A stretch of 64,000 nt of DNA from Halorubrum sp. PV6. GTDB lineage: Archaea > Halobacteriota > Halobacteria > Halobacteriales > Haloferacaceae. Positions 1 through 8,726 of this stretch are shown piece after piece; within the stretch, counting starts at the first letter, position 1, and every line of letters starts with the position of its first letter. The stretch spans positions 1,922,001 through 1,986,000 of the forward strand of contig NZ_CP030064.1 in the NCBI RefSeq assembly GCF_003990725.2, written 5' to 3'. The notes under the pieces are model-generated. The model saw only the letters and a program-made list of their open reading frames with translations, had not been told where the DNA came from and made no database searches. The position numbers and the translations under genes were made by a program.

Positions 1-347
1 CCACGGCGAGCAACCCGGTTCGATACCTCCGAATCGTCACCTTCGCGTTCGAGGTCGACGGCGAGGAGCACGCGCTCGCGGGCTACCGACAGGCGGGCGA
101 GGAGGGCGCCATCTTCGTCCCCTTCCGAGACAAGACGACCGGTCAACAGACGTACCACAACGGGCGGTACATGGAACTCGAACCCGACGAGGCGGTGGCC
201 GACGGCGACGCGGTGACGGTCGATTTCAACCTCGCGTACAACCCCTTCTGTGCGTACAGCGAGACGTTCTCCTGTCCGCTGCCGCCGGAGGAGAACTGGC
301 TTGAAATAGTCGTCCCTGCCGGTGAGATGGCGCCGGACATCGAGTAG
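1..347 (+). CDS. DUF1684 family protein (C-terminal part)
   Basis: The 5' end lies outside the window; the reading frame starts at base 3 and about 114 codons are visible to the TAG. The DUF1684 signature is clear near the end: NPFCAYSETFSCPLPPEEN, then a short hydrophobic strand and a closing PAGE motif. DUF1684 proteins have no assigned biochemical role, so none is given here. It converges on the deacylase gene that ends 27 bases further on. The family call is firm. Confidence 0.8.
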   Translation, partial: TASNPVRYLRIVTFAFEVDGEEHALAGYRQAGEEGAIFVPFRDKTTGQQTYHNGRYMELEPDEAVADGDAVTVDFNLAYNPFCAYSETFSCPLPPEENWLEIVVPAGEMAPDIE

Positions 348-374
348 TCGGGTCGCTGCGCGCGACCGGCCCCG

Positions 375-1424
375 CTATCGAAGGGAGCTCTCCATCGGCT
401 CGGGCTGTCCCACCGGCTCCGGCGCGTCGCCGGCTTCGATGGCCCGGCGGGTCGACTCGTCGATTTCGACGAGGTGACAGAGCGGGTTCCCCGGATACAC
501 GACCGGGTTCTCGAGGAGGCCGATGAGCAGCCCGGTGAAGGGGGCTTCGACCCCCACCGCATCCTCTTTAAACGGGTTGGTGATCGTCGCGATCCGCTCG
601 CCCTCGCGAACGAGCGATCCGCTCCCGAAGTGGGTGTCGACGATGCCGCCCGAGTCCGCGCGAAGCCACGTCTTCTCGCCGGCCCCGGCGACGATGGTCC
701 GCCAGCCGGGCCAGCGCACCGTGTCGGTGTCGAGCAGTTCGTACTCGGCGAAGACGGAGCGAACGCCGGCGAGCGCGTCGTCGATGAGCGGGCGCTGGAA
801 CCGGTGGGCCTCGCCCATCTCGATGGTTATCGTCGGGATTCCGTTCGCGGTCGCCTCGCCCCGGAGGGTTCCGCTGGGGCCCTCGCTGTCGATTATCACC
901 TTCGAACCGAACGCCATCGAAAGCCGGTGGACCCCGTCGACGGTCATGTCGCCGCGGACGTGGAGCATGTTCGTCCGGCCGCGGGTTGAGGTGTGGAAGT
1001 CGAGCCCGAAGTCGCAGGGCTTGATGAAATTCGAGTAGATCTGATCGGCCATCCGCTTCGAACTCGTCGAGCCGGGCTCGCCGGGGAACGACCGGTTGAG
1101 GTCGCGGTCGTACACCGGGAGATACCGCTGTTGGGCGATGAAGCCGGGAACGTTGAGGACGGGCAGGCAGACGAGCGTGCCCGCGAGTTCCGAGAGATCC
1201 CACTCGTGGGCGACCTCGCGGACGACTTCGATCCCGTTGAGTTCGTCGCCGTGGGCGGCCGCCGTGAGGAACGCGGTGGGACCGTCGCGCTCGCCGTTGA
1301 CGATCGTCACCGGGATCCGAACCGGGTCGCCGAGATACGTCTCGCTGATACCGTAGCGGATGTTCTGCGTCTCGCCCGGCGGCACCGAGCCGCCGTTGTA
1401 CGTGAACATCCGGTCGTCGCTCAT
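375..1424 (-). CDS. Succinylglutamate desuccinylase/aspartoacylase-family zinc deacylase
   Basis: A 349-residue M14-like zinc carboxypeptidase of the AstE/AspA group. Zinc ligands are visible as HGDE (His58, Glu61) and DFHTS (His144), and the catalytic Glu is in TIEMGE (about Glu202). Relatives remove an acyl group from N-acyl amino acids such as N-succinylglutamate or N-acetylaspartate. No arginine-succinyltransferase genes are nearby, so AST-pathway catabolism is unlikely. It is divergent from the RimK-RimB fusion gene with 145 bases between the starts, which suggests a shared control region and a linked substrate. The substrate is inferred only from family and neighbour. Confidence 0.85.
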   Translation of the reverse strand: MSDDRMFTYNGGSVPPGETQNIRYGISETYLGDPVRIPVTIVNGERDGPTAFLTAAAHGDELNGIEVVREVAHEWDLSELAGTLVCLPVLNVPGFIAQQRYLPVYDRDLNRSFPGEPGSTSSKRMADQIYSNFIKPCDFGLDFHTSTRGRTNMLHVRGDMTVDGVHRLSMAFGSKVIIDSEGPSGTLRGEATANGIPTITIEMGEAHRFQRPLIDDALAGVRSVFAEYELLDTDTVRWPGWRTIVAGAGEKTWLRADSGGIVDTHFGSGSLVREGERIATITNPFKEDAVGVEAPFTGLLIGLLENPVVYPGNPLCHLVEIDESTRRAIEAGDAPEPVGQPEPMESSLR

Positions 1425-1540
1425 GCTACGACGGACCGTCGCGGGGGTATATATATGACGACCCGACTATCACGCTGCGAAACGGGTCGGCGAGGGAGGG
1501 CGCCGGGGTCCGTGCAGCCATCGGTCACGAACCGGGCGAA

Positions 1541-1547
1541 CTTTTAC
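1541..1547 (+). promoter_or_regulatory. TATA box for the rimK-like gene
   Basis: The stretch cttttac lies 23-29 nt before the ATG at 1570, the spacing of leaderless haloarchaeal transcripts. It supports the start at 1570 over the in-frame GTG at 1564. Confidence 0.5.
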
Positions 1548-1569
1548 CGACGCTCCCGCAGGTGTGGGT

Positions 1570-2922
1570 ATGAGTTCGGATCCGGTACGAGTGGGAGTAC
1601 TTTCGTTACACAACAGCAAGGAGACGAAGGCGATCTGCAACGCCGTCGAAGGTCTCGGTCACGAGCCGGTGTGGCTGCGCGAGGAGAACGCCGCGATAAG
1701 CGTCGACGACGGCGACGTGTCCGTCGAACCCCAGGTCGACGTGATCGCGAACCGGCTCCTGGTCTCGAACACCGACCAGCCCGCGGAGCTGCTCGGGCTG
1801 GCGAAGACGTTCGAGCGCATCCGCCCGATGCTGAACGACCCCGACTCGGTGCTGGCGTCGATCCACAAGTTCGCCACGGCGGCGACGCTCGCCGACTGGA
1901 ACATCCGCGTGCCGGACGCGCTGCTCGCGCTGTCGAACGACCGGCTCAACGAGGGGCGCGAGCGCTTCGGCGAGGTCGGCGTTTATAAGACGGCCATCGG
2001 CACCCACGGCGGCGGGACGTGGAAGGTCGACCTCACGGAGCGGGTGAACCCGAAGGTCGGCAACCGGCAGGCGTTCCTCCAGAAGCTCATCGACCGCGAC
2101 GACGAGAAACACCGGGACCTGCGGGTGTACATCGTCGGCGACGAGATCGTCGGATCGATGTACCGCTACGCGCCCGAGGGTGACTGGCGGACCAACGTCG
2201 CGCTCGGCGGCGCGGTCGAGGACGCGACCGACGACATGCCCGACGAGGCCGCCGAGACCGCGCTGTACGCGGCCGACGTGATGGACCTCGATTACGCCGG
2301 CGTCGACCTCGTCGAGGGGTACGACGGCTGGTACGTCCTGGAGGTGAACCCGACGGCCGGGTTTAAAGGACTCCACGAGGCGACGGGGACGAGCCCCGCC
2401 CCGTACATCGCGAAACTCGCGATCGAGACGGTCGGCGGCGAGGTCGACGACGAGGCGGTCGAACGCATCTCCGCGACGCTCGACGACTCGCGACCCTCCT
2501 GTGCCCCGATCCCGAAGCCCACGCCGAGCGAACAGCCCGTCATCGGCTACATCGAGGAGGTCGTCGTCACCGGGACCTCGGGCTCCACGCAGGCGCTCGC
2601 GAAGTCCGACACGGGCGCGACCCGGACCAGCATCGACACCCAGCTCGCCGCCGAGATCGGGGCCGGCCCGATAAAGAGCATGACGCGCGTGAAGTCCGGG
2701 AGCGTGAAGGGCGGGAAGGCCCGACCGGTCGTCGACCTGGTCATCGGGATCGGCGGCAACCAACACACCGTCACGGCCAGCGTCGAGGACCGAGGCCACA
2801 TGGACTACCCGCTCCTGCTCGGCCGCGACATCCTCACCGACTACCGGGTCGACGTTCGGAAGCGCGCCGACAGCGACGAGGCCGAGCGGCGCGACAAAGG
2901 CGAGATACTCGAAGAGGAGTGA
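1570..2922 (+). CDS. RimK-family ATP-grasp ligase fused to a RimB-like aspartic (DTG) protease domain
   Basis: A 450-residue two-domain protein. Residues 1 to about 300 are a RimK pre-ATP-grasp plus ATP-grasp module, with the Gly-rich loop GTHGGGTWK and the Mg-binding EVNPTAG strand; such enzymes add glutamate or related amino acids to a carboxyl group. A linker leads to a C-terminal retropepsin-like domain (about 325-440) with DTG at 347-349 and a second hydrophobic LLLGRD strand, as in the 'ATP-dependent zinc protease'/RimB family. A ligase fused to a protease suggests that the modification is both added and trimmed. The target could be ribosomal protein S6-like, a coenzyme, or something else. 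It sits opposite a zinc deacylase. Confidence 0.85.
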   Translation: MSSDPVRVGVLSLHNSKETKAICNAVEGLGHEPVWLREENAAISVDDGDVSVEPQVDVIANRLLVSNTDQPAELLGLAKTFERIRPMLNDPDSVLASIHKFATAATLADWNIRVPDALLALSNDRLNEGRERFGEVGVYKTAIGTHGGGTWKVDLTERVNPKVGNRQAFLQKLIDRDDEKHRDLRVYIVGDEIVGSMYRYAPEGDWRTNVALGGAVEDATDDMPDEAAETALYAADVMDLDYAGVDLVEGYDGWYVLEVNPTAGFKGLHEATGTSPAPYIAKLAIETVGGEVDDEAVERISATLDDSRPSCAPIPKPTPSEQPVIGYIEEVVVTGTSGSTQALAKSDTGATRTSIDTQLAAEIGAGPIKSMTRVKSGSVKGGKARPVVDLVIGIGGNQHTVTASVEDRGHMDYPLLLGRDILTDYRVDVRKRADSDEAERRDKGEILEEE

Positions 2923-2928
2923 GGCCGG

Positions 2929-3537
2929 CTACGCGTACAGCAGAATGATCACCGCCACGAACAGCAGTTCGCCGCCGACGAAGAGCGCGGCGAACAGCCA
3001 GTAGCGGTACGTCCAGAGCCACGTCTTCGAGCGCGCCCAGACCGACCGCTCGGTGGCGTCGGGCGCCTCGCCGCGGTCGCTTCTCTCGGCGGCGTCCGGC
3101 AGGTACGAGTCGGCGAGTCGCCACGCCCCGTCCTCGTACGTGGCGGGGACGCGCGCGCCGACGAGGTCGTCGAGTTCGAGCGGCGACACCCCGGCGGTAT
3201 TTAAAAACGACATGAACGACGCCGACTCCGTGAGCGAGCCGTGTCGCGGGGCGGGGAACCGCTCGGTGTGGGTGGTGTCGCCGTGCGGGGTCCGAAACGT
3301 CACGACGACCGCCTCGTCTCCCGACCGCACCCCGGTGACGATGAGTTCGCGCTCGGCGTCGTTGAGGTACGCCGCTCGAAGCCGACGCTGTATCTCGTCG
3401 TCGATCTCCGGGGGCGGGTCGGCGTCGGGGAGGCGGGAGTCGGCGTCCGAGGGGCGCGAGTCGGCGTCGACGGTCGCCTCGACCGAATCGCTCGCCGACC
3501 CCGCGCCCCGGTCGCCGTCGGCGGGGCGGTCAGACAT
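2929..3537 (-). CDS. Hypothetical acidic protein with a C-terminal membrane anchor
   Basis: 202 residues, family not recognised. Residues 1-50 are a low-complexity Asp/Ala/Ser-rich stretch. Residues 50-140 look like a small folded domain with repeated VVVTF/ELIVTG strands. The last 25 residues form one transmembrane helix ending in LLYA. The topology suggests a tail-anchored protein with its domain in the cytoplasm. It converges with the rimK-like gene (stops 6 bases apart). Confidence 0.65.
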   Translation of the reverse strand: MSDRPADGDRGAGSASDSVEATVDADSRPSDADSRLPDADPPPEIDDEIQRRLRAAYLNDAERELIVTGVRSGDEAVVVTFRTPHGDTTHTERFPAPRHGSLTESASFMSFLNTAGVSPLELDDLVGARVPATYEDGAWRLADSYLPDAAERSDRGEAPDATERSVWARSKTWLWTYRYWLFAALFVGGELLFVAVIILLYA

Positions 3538-3657
3538 CCGCGAGGACGTACGTGACCGGGGAGGATAAACGCGCCGTCGAAAGCGGGCTGTCGCCGGTCT
3601 CCCCGGCAGTGTCTGCGCCGAACAATACTTTTGTACCTCCGGGGCGGACCGGCGCGT

Positions 3658-3864
3658 ATGAGCGACCGGACGGTGTCGGTACCCGACGAGCAGTACGAGC
3701 GACTCGCCGCGCTCGCGGCCGCCCGCGGCGCGACCCCCGAGGCGCAGCTGTCCCGGCTGATCGACGACGCCTACGAGGGGCTCGACGCCGACGTCGCCCG
3801 CGCGGAGAGCCTCCCGCTCGGGGTGTGCGACGCCGAGGGCGACGAGGCCGGCGAAGACGAGTAG
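3658..3864 (+). CDS. Small ribbon-helix-helix-like protein
   Basis: 68 residues beginning MSDRTVSVPDEQYERLAALA, the pattern of a ribbon-helix-helix (CopG/MetJ-type) DNA-binding N-terminus, followed by a helix with QLSRLIDDAYEGL and a short acidic tail. The ATG at 3658 is preferred over an upstream TTG because a TATA-like stretch (aatacttttg) lies about 27 nt upstream, implying a leaderless transcript. Its target and any toxin partner are unknown; no toxin gene is adjacent. Confidence 0.6.
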   Translation: MSDRTVSVPDEQYERLAALAAARGATPEAQLSRLIDDAYEGLDADVARAESLPLGVCDAEGDEAGEDE

Positions 3865-3924
3865 CCGCGCTCGGCGAGACGGCCGGTAGCGACTGCAAAG
3901 CCCTGTTCTGTGAGAGCGACGCGC

Positions 3925-4260
3925 TCAGGCCGGGTCCTCCTTCGTCACCTCGATGCCGACCGCGTCGGGGTCGACACCGATCCTGGCGAACTGCGTCCGG
4001 ACGTGCTCTTTCGCGGCGTCGACGGCCTGCTCGCGGGTGTCGAACCCGCGGGGCATCGGCTCCTCGAAGGCGACGCGGATCTCCTCGCCGTCGACGAGGA
4101 GCGCCGACCCGCCGCTTTCCACCTCGTAGAAGGAGTCACAGACCCAGACGTACGGGGCGTCCTCGTCCGGCGCGCCCTTATAAGCGGGCGGCTCCTCGCC
4201 CCGCTCGAACACCGTTCCGGTGAGATTCGTTCCGCCGCCGCTGCCGCGCACGAGTATCAT
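3925..4260 (-). CDS. Conserved haloarchaeal hypothetical protein (possibly DUF7113)
   Basis: 111 residues with no signal peptide or membrane segment. A central core contains GTVFERGEEPPAYKGAPDED followed by APYVWVCDSFYEVE, and the C-terminal half looks like an alpha/beta unit with QAVDAAKEHVRTQF. From memory this resembles a haloarchaea-only family, but no function is known. It is divergent from the HerA-type gene with about 100 bases between starts. Confidence 0.65.
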   Translation of the reverse strand: MILVRGSGGGTNLTGTVFERGEEPPAYKGAPDEDAPYVWVCDSFYEVESGGSALLVDGEEIRVAFEEPMPRGFDTREQAVDAAKEHVRTQFARIGVDPDAVGIEVTKEDPA

Positions 4261-4362
4261 GGCGACGGTACGGTCCCGAGACGCAAAAAGGGGTCCGTGG
4301 CGCCGGCTTCGAACCGAACGCCGAGGGGAAACGCTTTCGGCGCGGGCGGCGATGGATTGGCC

Positions 4363-6300
4363 ATGACGTTGGAGGACTTCACCGAGTTCGGCGAGGAGGA
4401 GGGCGACGGCGACGCCGGAGACGCTGACGCCGCGAGCGCCGAACGCGGGGAAGCGGCCGCCGCAGACGCCAAAGAGGGTCCCGGAACCGGTGGCGGCGAC
4501 GCCCGTGACGACGACGCTGGCGACGCCCGCGGCGCGCCCGACGAGGAGGCCGGCGACGCGACGGACACGGGGTCGGCGCCGAGCGACGCCGACGCGGAGT
4601 TCGCCCCGTACGACGTGACGCCGGCCGGGACCGACGCCGGCCTCGGCGTCGTCTCCGTTTCACAGGGGCTCCGCGTGGCGGAGGAGGCCGAAGAGACGAC
4701 GCTGCGGGCGTTCGTCACGACCGGCAACCGCGAGTCGGTCCGGCTCGGGAAGTACCTCCTCGTCCCGTATCCGGACGGCGAGCGACTGTTCTGTCGGATC
4801 ACCGGGTTAGAGTACGCACAGGAGTTCCGGTCGGACGACGCTACCGAGATCCACGCCCGGCGGCAGATGCGCCGGGAGGAGTTCGCCGAGCGCGACTACA
4901 AGTTCATGGCCGAGCTGGAGCCGATGTCGGTCGTGTACGGCGACGGCGACGACATGAAACGCCGGATGACCGACCGGGTCCCCAAACCCGGCGCGGTCGT
5001 CGAGGAGGCCTCCGACGACGCCGAGATCAAGACCGGGCTGAAGATCCCCGAGGACGGCGTCTTCCTCGGCCACCTCTCCGTCGGCGGCGAGAAGGTGCGG
5101 ACGGCGGCGACGCCCCCGACGGTCGACTACCGAGTGAAGGACGACTACGCCGACGGCGACCCGCTCGCGTTCCGGCACACCCTCGTCGCCGGCGGCACCG
5201 GGTCCGGGAAGACCCACGCCTCGAAGAACGTCCTGCGGCAGTACCTCGATGCGGACCGCACCTACCCCACCGGCGACGGCCGCGAGTCGCGGCTGGCGGT
5301 CGTCCAGTTCGACCCCCAAGACGAGTACGCGCAGATGCACGACGACAACCCGGACCTGGGCGCCGACTTCGCGCGCCGGCTCGACCGGGAGGGGATCGCC
5401 CACGGCGGCCACGACAACACCGTCGCGCTGGTGCCCCGCGTCGCGAACGCGACGTACCCCGGCGAGGGACACCGCGCGGAGCGCGTGGAGTTCACCATCC
5501 CCTTCTCGCTGGCTCGGGACATGCCGTGGCTCGTCGCCGGCTCCGGGCTCAACGAGAACCAGTACCCCGCGCTGTTGACGCTGATAAACCGCTTCTTCCG
5601 CGATTACGGCGACTCGGGGACGTACAGCCAGTTCCTCTCGTACCTCGACGACCCGGCGCTCAAAGAGGAGCTCGACGAGAGCGGCCGCGTTCACGAGGCG
5701 ACGTTCGACGCCGTCAAGCGTCGCGTCCGGGCGGTTCCGGGCGGCGTCTTCGACCAGGACGCGAAGCCGATCACCGAGTTGGACCACACCCTCGTGCGGC
5801 CGGGCGGCCTCTCCGTCGTGCCCACCTACCACCTGCCGACCTCCAGACAGAAGGAGATCGTCGTCCTGGCGGTGTCGAGACTGCTCGTCGACGACAAACT
5901 CTCCAACGACCCGAAGAGCGACCGAATCGAGGAGACGCCCCTCCTCATCGGGATGGACGAGGCGCACAACTTCCTCGCCGACGCCGACACCGTGCAGGCC
6001 CAGAAGGTCGTCCAGAAGTTCACCGAGGCGGCGAAACAGGGCCGCAAAGAGCGGCTCGGGCTCTTCTTGATCACGCAGGACCCGCAGGACGTGGCCGAGT
6101 CCGTCTTCAAACAGGTGAACACCAAGATCGTCTTGAATCTCGGCGACGAGGACGCCATCTCCAGCGTGAACATCCCCGCGAACCTCGCCGGGAAGGTTCC
6201 CTACATGGAGAAGGGACAGATGGTGGTCTACTCGCCGGACAACTCCGAGCCGGTGGAGCTGATCGGGCTCTCGAAGTGCGTGACGCGGCACGGCGCCTGA
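4363..6300 (+). CDS. HerA-type ATP-binding protein (HAS-barrel plus DUF87 ATPase)
   Basis: 645 residues. Residues 1-90 are an Asp/Ala/Gly-rich acidic tail. About 95-170 is a HAS-barrel. The FtsK/HerA-like ATPase core follows, with Walker A GGTGSGKTHAS near residue 285, Walker B LLIGMDEAHNF near 530, and the KQGRKERLGLFLITQDPQD segment expected for sensor and arginine-finger functions. HerA ATPases are hexameric DNA translocases that usually work with the nuclease NurA in end resection, but no nurA is adjacent. The ATG at 4363 is chosen because the upstream in-frame extension is antisense to another gene and lacks family similarity. Confidence 0.85.
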   Translation: MTLEDFTEFGEEEGDGDAGDADAASAERGEAAAADAKEGPGTGGGDARDDDAGDARGAPDEEAGDATDTGSAPSDADAEFAPYDVTPAGTDAGLGVVSVSQGLRVAEEAEETTLRAFVTTGNRESVRLGKYLLVPYPDGERLFCRITGLEYAQEFRSDDATEIHARRQMRREEFAERDYKFMAELEPMSVVYGDGDDMKRRMTDRVPKPGAVVEEASDDAEIKTGLKIPEDGVFLGHLSVGGEKVRTAATPPTVDYRVKDDYADGDPLAFRHTLVAGGTGSGKTHASKNVLRQYLDADRTYPTGDGRESRLAVVQFDPQDEYAQMHDDNPDLGADFARRLDREGIAHGGHDNTVALVPRVANATYPGEGHRAERVEFTIPFSLARDMPWLVAGSGLNENQYPALLTLINRFFRDYGDSGTYSQFLSYLDDPALKEELDESGRVHEATFDAVKRRVRAVPGGVFDQDAKPITELDHTLVRPGGLSVVPTYHLPTSRQKEIVVLAVSRLLVDDKLSNDPKSDRIEETPLLIGMDEAHNFLADADTVQAQKVVQKFTEAAKQGRKERLGLFLITQDPQDVAESVFKQVNTKIVLNLGDEDAISSVNIPANLAGKVPYMEKGQMVVYSPDNSEPVELIGLSKCVTRHGA

Positions 6301-6408
6301 ACGACCGGACCGGACCGAAGAGGGCGGTTCGGCCGTCCGAGCGACACAGACCGACTCCGCGAGCGCGATCGCACCCGCCTCGTCACGGCGTTGGAGCCGT
6401 CGCCGCCC

Positions 6409-6417
6409 TTTTTAAAT
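6409..6417 (+). promoter_or_regulatory. TATA box for the universal stress protein gene
   Basis: The stretch tttttaaat is centred about 25 nt before the ATG at 6438, typical of leaderless haloarchaeal promoters. Confidence 0.5.
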
Positions 6418-6437
6418 CGAGCCGGCCTAGCGCCGCC

Positions 6438-6890
6438 ATGGCGAAACGCATCCTCGTTGCGGTCGACGGGTCGGCGGAGGCGGCGGAGGCGCTGCAGTTC
6501 GCGGCCGACGAGTGGCCCGACGCCGACCTGACGGCGCTCCACGTGATCAACCCGGCCGACTCGGCGACGGGCGCGGAAGGCGGGTTCCCCGGCGCCGCAG
6601 ACCAGTGGTACAGAAGCGCCGAACAGCGCGGCGAGCGGATCCTGAGCGAAGCCGCCGACGCGGTGGATCGGCGGGTCGAGACCCGGCTGGAAGTCGGGCG
6701 ACCGACGCCGACGATCCTCGGGGTCGCGGGCGGAGAGCAGCCGGCCGGCGACGGCGACGAGCCGGGCGAGCCGTTCGACCACGTCGTGTTGGCGAGTCAG
6801 GGCCGGACCGGGCTCTCTCGGGTCCTCCTCGGGAGCGTCGCGGAGGCCGTGGTCCGTCGCGCCGAGATGCCGGTGACGGTGGTGCGGTAG
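6438..6890 (+). CDS. Universal stress protein, UspA family
   Basis: 150 residues, a single Usp domain. The N-terminal strand RILVAVDGSAEA carries the conserved Asp that contacts the adenine nucleotide. The C-terminal ATP-binding motif is present as SQGRTGLSRVLLGSVAEAVVR (G-2x-G-9x-G-S/T type), so it is probably an ATP-binding Usp. It is monocistronic behind its own TATA box. UspA proteins are stress-induced; the specific role here is unknown. Confidence 0.9.
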   Translation: MAKRILVAVDGSAEAAEALQFAADEWPDADLTALHVINPADSATGAEGGFPGAADQWYRSAEQRGERILSEAADAVDRRVETRLEVGRPTPTILGVAGGEQPAGDGDEPGEPFDHVVLASQGRTGLSRVLLGSVAEAVVRRAEMPVTVVR

Positions 6891-6948
6891 CGAGGCGGCG
6901 CGCACCCGATTCGGGAGGGCAGACGGGCAGCGGCCTCGCGCGCCGCCG

Positions 6949-7236
6949 TCACTCCTCGGCGCGCTCCGCTTCGACGATCTCGCCGACGACGGTCCAGCCC
7001 GCGTCCGACGGCCCCGAGCGCCCCAGAAGCACCGACTCGTGGTCTTCCGACGTGATCAGGCGGAACTCGGCGTCGGCGTCGGCGTCGGTGCGGACGCCCT
7101 CGCCGCGGAACTCTCGCTGGAAGAACTCGGTCGAGGAGAACTCGTAGACCCCGGTCTCGCCGTCGTCGAGCGTGAGCCGGACGGGTCGCGGCTGGACGTT
7201 GTGAATTCGCTTCGCGATCGGGTGGAGATCGGGCAT
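6949..7236 (-). CDS. Conserved haloarchaeal hypothetical protein
   Basis: 95 residues from MPDLHPIAKRIHNVQPRPVR. The sequence looks like a small beta-rich domain (VRLTLDDGETGVYEFSS, AEFRLITSED, GWTVVGEIVEAE) with no membrane segment. An upstream in-frame GTG exists, but the ATG at 7236 gives a normal acidic start. It converges with the usp gene. No function can be assigned. Confidence 0.6.
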   Translation of the reverse strand: MPDLHPIAKRIHNVQPRPVRLTLDDGETGVYEFSSTEFFQREFRGEGVRTDADADAEFRLITSEDHESVLLGRSGPSDAGWTVVGEIVEAERAEE

Positions 7237-7339
7237 ACTCGCGAGTCGTCGCACTCGCGAATAAAACCGCGGTCTGCGGCCGAGACCGCTCGAAACCACA
7301 GTGTGTAGTTAATACGTCTCGGCGCCAACCGAACTGTGA

Positions 7340-7351
7340 TTATTTATAATA
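7340..7351 (+). promoter_or_regulatory. AT-rich TATA element before the DUF4013 gene
   Basis: ttatttataata is a strong TATA-like element in a GC-rich genome. It would place transcription start near 7370-7375, before the GTG at 7394. It also lies within the frame that extends the protein upstream, so translation cannot begin far upstream of it. Confidence 0.5.
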
Positions 7352-7393
7352 ACAAAATCACTCGAGTACCTGCGCGACAGCGACGACATCGCG

Positions 7394-8068
7394 GTGACCG
7401 TCCTGATTGGCGGGCTGCTGCTGCTCACGAGCCCGCTCATCGTCCCGTCGATTCTGGTGCTCGGCTACGTTTCACAGGTCCTGCGACGGACTGCGGACGG
7501 CGACGACACGCCACCCGCGTTCGAGGCATGGTCGGACCTCCTCGTCGAGGGGGTGAAGGGGTTCGTCGTCACGCTGGTGTACTCGCTCGTCCCGCTCGTC
7601 GTGTTGGTGGTCGCCGCGTTCCTCGGGGTAGGCGCGGCGATCCTCGGGTCCGGCGGCAGCACGGGCGGCGTCCTCGGCGGCGTTATCGGCGGGACGCTGG
7701 CGTTGGTGCTCGCGCTCGCCGCGTTCGTCGTCTCGCTGGTCGGCCTCTACGTGACGCCGGCGGCGCTGGCCGCCGTCGCGTCCTCCGGCCGCCTCGGTGA
7801 CGGCTTCGCGTTCGGAGCGCTCTGGACCGTGGTGTCGAAGCGGGCGTACGCGACCGGGTGGCTCACCGCCGCGGTGGTCGTGCTCGGCGGCGCGCTGGTC
7901 GTCGGCGTGCTCTCCGTCGTCCCGATTCTCGGGACGATAGCGGGGCTGTTCGTGCAGTTCTACGCGCTCGTCGCGGCGGCCGCGATCATCGGCTGGACGT
8001 GGACCGACGTGCGGCCGGTGACGAGCGACACGGCCGAGCCCGACCCCGCGGAACGGCCCGCCGTCTAA
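7394..8068 (+). CDS. DUF4013 family membrane protein
   Basis: 224 residues with about five to six hydrophobic segments, several Gly-rich (ILGSGGSTGGVLGGVIGG). The pattern fits DUF4013, a family of archaeal membrane proteins of unknown function. The reading frame continues upstream as LEYLRDSDDIAV, which resembles the usual N-terminus of this family, but no ATG, GTG or TTG precedes it before a TGA at 7337. The annotated start is therefore the GTG at 7394, or a CTG at 7370 if non-canonical initiation occurs. Confidence 0.7.
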   Translation: MTVLIGGLLLLTSPLIVPSILVLGYVSQVLRRTADGDDTPPAFEAWSDLLVEGVKGFVVTLVYSLVPLVVLVVAAFLGVGAAILGSGGSTGGVLGGVIGGTLALVLALAAFVVSLVGLYVTPAALAAVASSGRLGDGFAFGALWTVVSKRAYATGWLTAAVVVLGGALVVGVLSVVPILGTIAGLFVQFYALVAAAAIIGWTWTDVRPVTSDTAEPDPAERPAV

Positions 8069-8108
8069 GCGGTCGCGAAGAACCGAACGGAAAACAGCGG
8101 TGGCCGCG

Positions 8109-8585
8109 TTACTCGTCGAGGACGTCGTCGTAGTCGCCGGCGTCGACGCGGTCGTCGAACGTCCGGGCGTCCTCGCCTTCGATGGTGACACCGAGGGAGG
8201 CGCAGGTGCCGCCGACTTCCTTGGCGGCGTTTTTCACGTCGTACGCGAGGAGGTCGCTCGACTTCTGCTCGGCGACCTTCTTCACCTGTTCGATCGACAT
8301 GTCGGCGACGAAGTCCTTCTGGGGCTCGCCGGAGCCGGTCTCGAAGCCGGCCTCGTCTTTGATGAGTTCGGCCGTCGGGGGGACGCCGACTTCGATCGTG
8401 AAGGAGCCGTCGTCGTCGTACTCGACGGTGACGGGCACTTCCATGCCGTCGAACGCAGCGGTCTCGTCGTTGATCTGTGACACGACGTTCTGAACGTCCA
8501 CCGGGGTCGGTCCGAGCTCGGGACCGAGCGGCGGGCCTGGAGTGGCCTGCCCGCCGGGGACGAGCGCTTCGATAGTTCCAGCCAT
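8109..8585 (-). CDS. rpl11: Large-subunit ribosomal protein uL11
   Basis: 158 residues. The N-terminal Pro/Gly-rich segment GGQATPGPPLGPELGP and the C-terminal rRNA-binding domain (VKKVAEQKSSDLLAYDVKNA, then GGTCASLGV) are diagnostic for uL11, which binds the GTPase-associated region of 23S rRNA. A TATA-like element (acttttaac, 8607-8615) lies about 25 nt upstream, so the mRNA is probably leaderless. It is not followed by L1, L10 or L12, so the classical archaeal cluster is split here. Confidence 0.95.
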   Translation of the reverse strand: MAGTIEALVPGGQATPGPPLGPELGPTPVDVQNVVSQINDETAAFDGMEVPVTVEYDDDGSFTIEVGVPPTAELIKDEAGFETGSGEPQKDFVADMSIEQVKKVAEQKSSDLLAYDVKNAAKEVGGTCASLGVTIEGEDARTFDDRVDAGDYDDVLDE

Positions 8586-8716
8586 ATCCGTACGAACCCG
8601 GCGGCGACTTTTAACGGTTGTTTTTTCGAGCAGGGGGAGCCAGCCGTTCGCACACCCCGGATATCGGCCGCGGCGCGGCGGTTCGCCCGCCCGAAGGACG
8701 CGTCCGGCTCGACGCG

Positions 8717-8726
8717 TGTTTATAAG
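8717..8726. promoter_or_regulatory. Orphan TATA-like element between uL11 and the MFS gene
   Basis: gtttataag-like sequence in a 234-base non-coding stretch. It is about 130 bases upstream of the uL11 start, which already has a closer TATA box, and no credible gene begins downstream on the + strand. It could serve an unannotated RNA or be fortuitous. Confidence 0.25.

Noticed and set aside
4807..6291. 494-codon open frame antisense to the HerA-type gene
   Set aside because: Shadow of a strongly supported gene; no family similarity.
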